Shown in pieces: positions 24,452-27,866 of a DNA stretch of 27,866 bases. Under the pieces are notes generated by a model, which made no database searches, was not told the origin of the DNA, and saw only the letters and a list, made by a program, of their open reading frames with translations. The DNA lies in the NCBI GenBank assembly GCA_039029915.1, contig JBCCFD010000043.1, forward strand, positions 1-27,866. Direction: 5' to 3'. Made by a program: the position numbers and the translations under genes. How positions within the stretch are numbered: position 1 is the first letter of the stretch; each line of letters starts with the position of its first letter. Source of the DNA: QQUD01 sp039029915 (GTDB taxonomy: Bacteria > Chloroflexota > Anaerolineae > Promineifilales > Promineifilaceae).

Positions 24452-26035
24452 ATGAAAAATTTGCGAAGTGCATACTCACTTTTTATTTCTATAATGGGAA
24501 TCGTGCTCATTGGTTTGGGTCTTTTTCAGATCGGCCAAGAAAATCCACCGCTAACCTTCTTTCTGTTAGTCGGTCTTGGGGTTCTTTCACAAATTACCAT
24601 GACTTCATTTGTTGAGGGCAACGCGGGGGTCTCAGTCAGTTCTGCCATCAGCCTAACAACGGCATCCTTATATGGCCCACAGCTGGCTGCGCTTGTGGCG
24701 GCGGCGGCTGAAATTGGCCTTTGGTTGATGCAAAATTATGATAAGTGGCGCAATCCTGAGCAAAACTGGCGCCAAGAAGGGGAAAAGCTGGGTGTCAACA
24801 TTGGTATGAATGCGATTGCGGCCGTTCTCGCTGGGATTGCCCTGCAATATTTGACAACGTTCTTTAATGGCAATGTTCTTCTAAGCAATACGGTGCCGTG
24901 GATTGTGGGCGCAGTGGTTGGAGATCAGGTCAATTTATGGCTTCTGATCGTGATTATTTATTTAGTTCACGGTGCCAAACCGCTTCACGTTTGGCGCGAG
25001 AACCGCTGGGCCATTCCAATTAACGTGCTCGTGATGAGCGCCGGTGGCGGGCTTTTAGCGTCTGCTGTTCGAGAATTTGATTTATTGGGTATCGCGATTT
25101 TTTTCCTACCCATTTTACTTTCAGCCTACTCTTTCAGGCTGACGGTGAGCAACGCCAAAAAGCAGATGGAAAGCTTAGAAGGTATTGTTACGGAGCGCAC
25201 GAAAGAGCTAGCCACAGCCAATCAAAAGCTTGAAAAAACAAACCGTCAAATAGAGCAAACCAATCTTCAGTTGGGTGAAGCCAACCTGCAGCTGGGGCAA
25301 GCCAATCAACAGCTTGAAAGCGCAAATGAAGAATTACAAACGCTCCACATGGAGAAAAATGCATTTTTGGCCGTCTTAACCCACGATATGCGCACGCCGC
25401 TTACGAGCATCAAAGGGTATGCCAGCATTTTAAGATCACGCGAATTGGAACGAGAACAGCAGGTTAAAATCTCTAAGGTGATTTTACACAGTCAAGAGAC
25501 GCTGCTTGATATCGTGAACAACATTCTTGAGATTGAAAAGTATCAATCGGGCTCGCCCATTGTGCTGGAGTGTGAAAGCTTTGATTTGGCGCTCTTAACA
25601 AAAACGGCCGTTGAGTCTATTGCGGCCCCCGCCATGGAAAAAAGAATCAAGCTTTTCTATGACGAGGTGCCTGATCCGGTTATGGTCATGGCTGACTTTA
25701 GCAAAATTCAGCGGGTGCTGCTCAACTTAATTTCTAACGCGGTGAAATACACGCCAGAAGAGGGTGAGGTAACGATCAAGACGGTCGCTAACGGCCGTTA
25801 CGCCATCTTCTCAGTTCGAGACACCGGGTATGGCATCCCCGAAGATGAGCTACCCACCATCTTTGACCGGTATAGTCGGGTTAAAGGGCACCAGCACATA
25901 GCCATTGGGACGGGGCTTGGGTTAGCCATCGTCAAGAGCCTCGTTGAGGCCCACCAGGGCGAAATTAGCGTCACCAGCCAAGTCGACGTGGGCAGCAACT
26001 TCATTGTCAAACTCCCCTTAGAAAACAGCTACTAG
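24452..26035 (+). CDS. Membrane sensor histidine kinase (paralog 2) with heptad coiled coil
   Basis: Sensor kinase of 527 residues sharing its N-terminal multi-helix domain with the kinase at 20302 (both have YGP, DQxNLWLL, NRWA and FFLPI-LSA-SF motifs in the same order). Between membrane domain and HisKA lie six consecutive heptads of the form N-x-x-[LI]-x-x-[TAL] (about 257-298, NQKLEKT to NEELQTL), absent from paralog 1. The phosphoacceptor is H311 in VLTHDMRTPLTS; the ATPase keeps LISNAVKYTPE, DTGYGIP, IFDRYSR and GTGLGLAI. No SD is visible before the ATG and no receiver is adjacent. It likely senses a membrane or external cue and signals to a receiver encoded elsewhere. Confidence 0.92.
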   Translation: MKNLRSAYSLFISIMGIVLIGLGLFQIGQENPPLTFFLLVGLGVLSQITMTSFVEGNAGVSVSSAISLTTASLYGPQLAALVAAAAEIGLWLMQNYDKWRNPEQNWRQEGEKLGVNIGMNAIAAVLAGIALQYLTTFFNGNVLLSNTVPWIVGAVVGDQVNLWLLIVIIYLVHGAKPLHVWRENRWAIPINVLVMSAGGGLLASAVREFDLLGIAIFFLPILLSAYSFRLTVSNAKKQMESLEGIVTERTKELATANQKLEKTNRQIEQTNLQLGEANLQLGQANQQLESANEELQTLHMEKNAFLAVLTHDMRTPLTSIKGYASILRSRELEREQQVKISKVILHSQETLLDIVNNILEIEKYQSGSPIVLECESFDLALLTKTAVESIAAPAMEKRIKLFYDEVPDPVMVMADFSKIQRVLLNLISNAVKYTPEEGEVTIKTVANGRYAIFSVRDTGYGIPEDELPTIFDRYSRVKGHQHIAIGTGLGLAIVKSLVEAHQGEISVTSQVDVGSNFIVKLPLENSY

Positions 26036-26044
26036 CTGCTAAGT

Positions 26045-26098
26045 GGAGAACAAAAAGTATCTTGAAATAAAACAGCTTCGTATAAGTTTTTGTTCTCC
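26045..26098 (+). repeat. Conserved-loop hairpin, copy 3
   Basis: GGAGAACAAAAA (26045-26056) pairs perfectly with TTTTTGTTCTCC (26087-26098); the loop contains TCTTGAAATAAAAC as in copies 1 and 2, though the stem sequence is unrelated. It starts nine bases after the kinase stop, and may serve as its terminator. TATCTTGAA in the loop also has its complement in TTCAAGATA at 26129-26137. Confidence 0.6.
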
Positions 26099-26107
26099 TG
26101 TAACTGA

Positions 26108-26426
26108 TTTTCATTTTGTGCTCAGGAATTCAAGATACTTTCTGAAAATTACTTAAACTTTAGCAAAAGGTTTCGACCATCCCTTGTTGCTGCACGGTTT
26201 AAGCTTTTTGTAGGTAACACCGTAGGCAGCATCAACGAGGCCGTTAGTGCCGCCTACGGTGTGGGAACTGCGTTTTTACCGTGGTATGCTGGCTTTCTCT
26301 TCGACCAAACTCAAAGCTATGCTGGCTGACTCGCTTATAATTGCTGCAATCGTTAAATTCACAGCAATCATAAGCTTAGCAATGGTGAATAATCTTTACG
26401 CTCTCCCAAAATCCGTTAAGGGTTAA
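26108..26426 (+). pseudogene. Remnant of an MFS-type permease C-terminus, frameshifted
   Basis: One plus-strand frame, open from 26108 to a TGA at 26327, ends in a segment like the tail of an MFS transporter (SAAYGVGTAFLPWYAGFLFD then QTQSYAG). The reading resumes in another frame from about 26322 as LADSLIIAAIVKFTAIISLA then MVNNLYALPKSVKG, stopping at 26426. Joined, they resemble the last two or three membrane segments of a major facilitator. There is no start codon, the N-terminal portion is missing and the end overlaps the RHS gene by 11 bases. An 11-bp inverted repeat (26217-26227 / 26252-26262) lies inside. Identification is by pattern only. Confidence 0.4.
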
Positions 26427-27711
26427 TCAAGGTTGAAGGATCGCTGCCAAACAAGCCATAAATATAGTAAGTATACGGATTACTAGCAGAAGAATTATGA
26501 CTAAAAAATCCAGCTTGATCCGTCGCTAATGTTGAAAACGCCCATGCCAAATCTTCTTGGGCATTGCTTCCCGAAATATCGTAAACATTTCCTCCTGTCG
26601 CAGCATATTTAGGGTCTGCTTTCGTACATCGAATATAACAATTAGTGCCAAATTGAATATGCCCACCAACTGCCTGTCTTAATCCATCTGATAATGCATA
26701 CCCACTTTGATGATCCCAAGCATGAACTATCTCATGAATAATCGTCTCCATCACAAGAAATTCATCTCTTTGCTTAAAGTCCTGTCTTGTAAAAAATGTT
26801 AAGTCTGTTAGGACAATTCTCTTTAAAAATCCACTATGACATGCTCTGCCTGCGCACAGTGGGGCTGTCGTTTGTCTACCAAATTGATAGCCTTGAATTA
26901 TATTGACCGTTTCTGCGAAACCGTCGACGCTTCCAAGCACCTCAAAGGTTTGACCTAGTAATTCAAGACTATCTCGAAACAAGAGCATTTCGCGATAAAA
27001 CCATTCACCATAAATGTCGATTCCATAGGCACTCTCGAGCATATCTCGTTCATCAACACAAAGATTGTATAAAGTCTCATTTCTTTCTGTTGATATTTCA
27101 TCACCAACCGCCTGATGGATAACATCCGCACCACAATGTCCAGACGGATCAATCATATTTATTGGGGAGTTATTTCCGTAGCTAAATCGATTGAATGTTT
27201 GGGGATCATTTGGATTCGGCACAATTGTATCGCTTGAAGCAAAACGGCCGATTCCTGGCAAATAATAGCGTGCATTCATGTAGGTGAGGCCAATGTTACG
27301 GTTTTCATGGTGCCCCGTAAAGCCACGCTCTGTGAGGTCATCAAGCTGCTCCCCACCGAACCGTATACCGCCAAAGGGTAAGAAACGCGTGTTGGTTTGC
27401 TCGCCACTGCTGGCATTAACCAGCGTATTGGCACCCCCTAAATGGTCGCTGTAAATGAAGTACAGCGCTTCATTGGTTCGGCCTAATTCATCGTCTGGAG
27501 CGGTAGTTGCATCACGAGAATATGAGCTTTGCGCTACCGCCTGCCCTGCAACCATATACGTTTTGCGTACCGTCACAATGGTGTTGGATTCAGTTTGATT
27601 GGTGATGATGACTGGTTCTTTTGCAGCAACATCACTTGAATGACTAAAATTAAGGAAAGCTATCGCTAACAGTAGGAAAACTGCGAGCAGACTTTTATAC
27701 TGTTTGTTCAT
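26416..27711 (-). CDS. Secreted single-core RHS protein with zincin-like C-terminal domain
   Basis: Protein of 431 residues. A signal peptide (1-30, ending DVAA) leads directly into one RHS-associated core (about 48-192: YSDHLGGANTLV, FTGHHENRNIGLTYMNARYY, GRFASSDTI, NRFSYGNNSPINMIDPSGH). The normal YD-repeat shell is missing. After the DPSGH boundary comes a variable domain of about 240 residues with the zinc motif HEIVHAWDH (H326, E327, H330) and a likely third ligand in NAQEDLAWAF (E386), typical of metallopeptidase-type toxins. Five Cys in this domain fit an exported fold. It could be a polymorphic toxin or a domesticated secreted protease. No immunity gene is seen downstream. The only ACGGCCG-like site here is imperfect. 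Confidence 0.85.
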   Translation of the reverse strand: MNKQYKSLLAVFLLLAIAFLNFSHSSDVAAKEPVIITNQTESNTIVTVRKTYMVAGQAVAQSSYSRDATTAPDDELGRTNEALYFIYSDHLGGANTLVNASSGEQTNTRFLPFGGIRFGGEQLDDLTERGFTGHHENRNIGLTYMNARYYLPGIGRFASSDTIVPNPNDPQTFNRFSYGNNSPINMIDPSGHCGADVIHQAVGDEISTERNETLYNLCVDERDMLESAYGIDIYGEWFYREMLLFRDSLELLGQTFEVLGSVDGFAETVNIIQGYQFGRQTTAPLCAGRACHSGFLKRIVLTDLTFFTRQDFKQRDEFLVMETIIHEIVHAWDHQSGYALSDGLRQAVGGHIQFGTNCYIRCTKADPKYAATGGNVYDISGSNAQEDLAWAFSTLATDQAGFFSHNSSASNPYTYYIYGLFGSDPSTLINP

Positions 27712-27746
27712 AAGGGAACCTATTTAGTTGACTTTCTGATTAGAGA

Positions 27747-27772
27747 CTAAGGGGATTTAAAAATCTCCTTAG
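27747..27772. other. Hairpin upstream of the RHS gene
   Basis: CTAAGGGGATTT and AAATCTCCTTAG form a 12-pair stem with one wobble and a two-base loop. TGATTAGA occurs as a direct repeat on both sides (27737-27744 and 27779-27786). No T-tract follows on either strand, so a small inserted element or operator is as likely as a terminator. Confidence 0.45.
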
Positions 27773-27866
27773 TATTGGTGATTAGAATAGACGCAGTATT
27801 GATTGATTTGCATAAATCGTGCTGAATAATCATGTGGTGCGTCGAGGACGTCGACTACAGCCGCGC

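Larger units (their letters stand above)
1913..25798. repeat. Highly iterated palindrome ACGGCCGT (about 31 copies)
   Basis: Copies start at 1913, 5886, 6084, 6250, 7074, 7299, 8226, 8379, 8850, 9393, 9615, 9904, 11289, 11934, 13559, 14242, 14376, 16057, 16748, 18113, 18381, 18524, 19142, 19211, 20308, 20536, 22502, 22759, 23546, 25604 and 25791. Fourteen extend to AACGGCCGTT. Four are in noncoding DNA and the rest are inside genes, where they are read as TAV, NGR or similar in different frames. Counted by eye, so one or two may be missed. Confidence 0.9.

Noticed and set aside
26217..26262. Integron attC site or terminator, from the 11-bp inverted repeat
   Set aside because: No attC core sites (GTTRRRY/RYYYAAC) in the correct positions and no T-tract; it lies inside the MFS remnant.

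Overview
The window is about 27.9 kb of moderate-GC bacterial DNA with no rRNA, tRNA, CRISPR array or intact insertion sequence that I can see. The best taxonomic guess is Chloroflexota (Anaerolineae/Caldilineae-like). This rests on lipoprotein family-1 solute-binding protein with an EVTRVV-type linker, multi-membrane-segment histidine kinases, receiver domains joined to unusual partners and a CRTAC1-like FG-GAP protein. It is an inference from protein style, not from a marker gene.

Layout. 1-1675: two convergent signalling genes, a receiver protein (possibly cut by the window edge) and an HTH / degenerate-ATPase / receiver protein. 1676-2293: noncoding, with a 242-bp element bounded by 15-bp inverted repeats and a long inverted repeat. 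2294-5660: carbohydrate ABC transporter (binding protein and two permeases; no ATPase gene here). 5778-9685: a secreted or anchored FG-GAP/ASPIC protein and two tandem proteins that each carry two SnoaL-like domains. 10120-10680: small lipoprotein. 10806-13310 (minus): class A penicillin-binding protein, divergent from a small anchored protein at 13367. 13856-14386: TTGGG/ATCCC repeat tract. 14387-19582: a nine-helix kinase-like protein whose phosphoacceptor His looks replaced by Pro, then a vWA/GATase-like membrane protein. 19707-26035: a 69-aa secreted peptide, a membrane histidine kinase, a secreted subtilase with 13 GYSWLG repeats, and a second, paralogous histidine kinase. 26108-27711: remnant of an MFS permease and, on the minus strand, a secreted single-core RHS protein with an HEIVH zincin domain.

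Two things stand out. First, the octamer ACGGCCGT occurs about 31 times by my reading, where random composition would give fewer than one; this is a highly iterated palindrome comparable to cyanobacterial HIP1. Second, the 19.7-26.0 kb region combines a tiny secreted peptide carrying two GYIWTD motifs with a subtilase carrying 13 GYSWLG units that differ only at synonymous positions, flanked by two related membrane kinases. A secreted-peptide/protease/sensor system is a reasonable hypothesis, but no step of it is demonstrated by the sequence alone.
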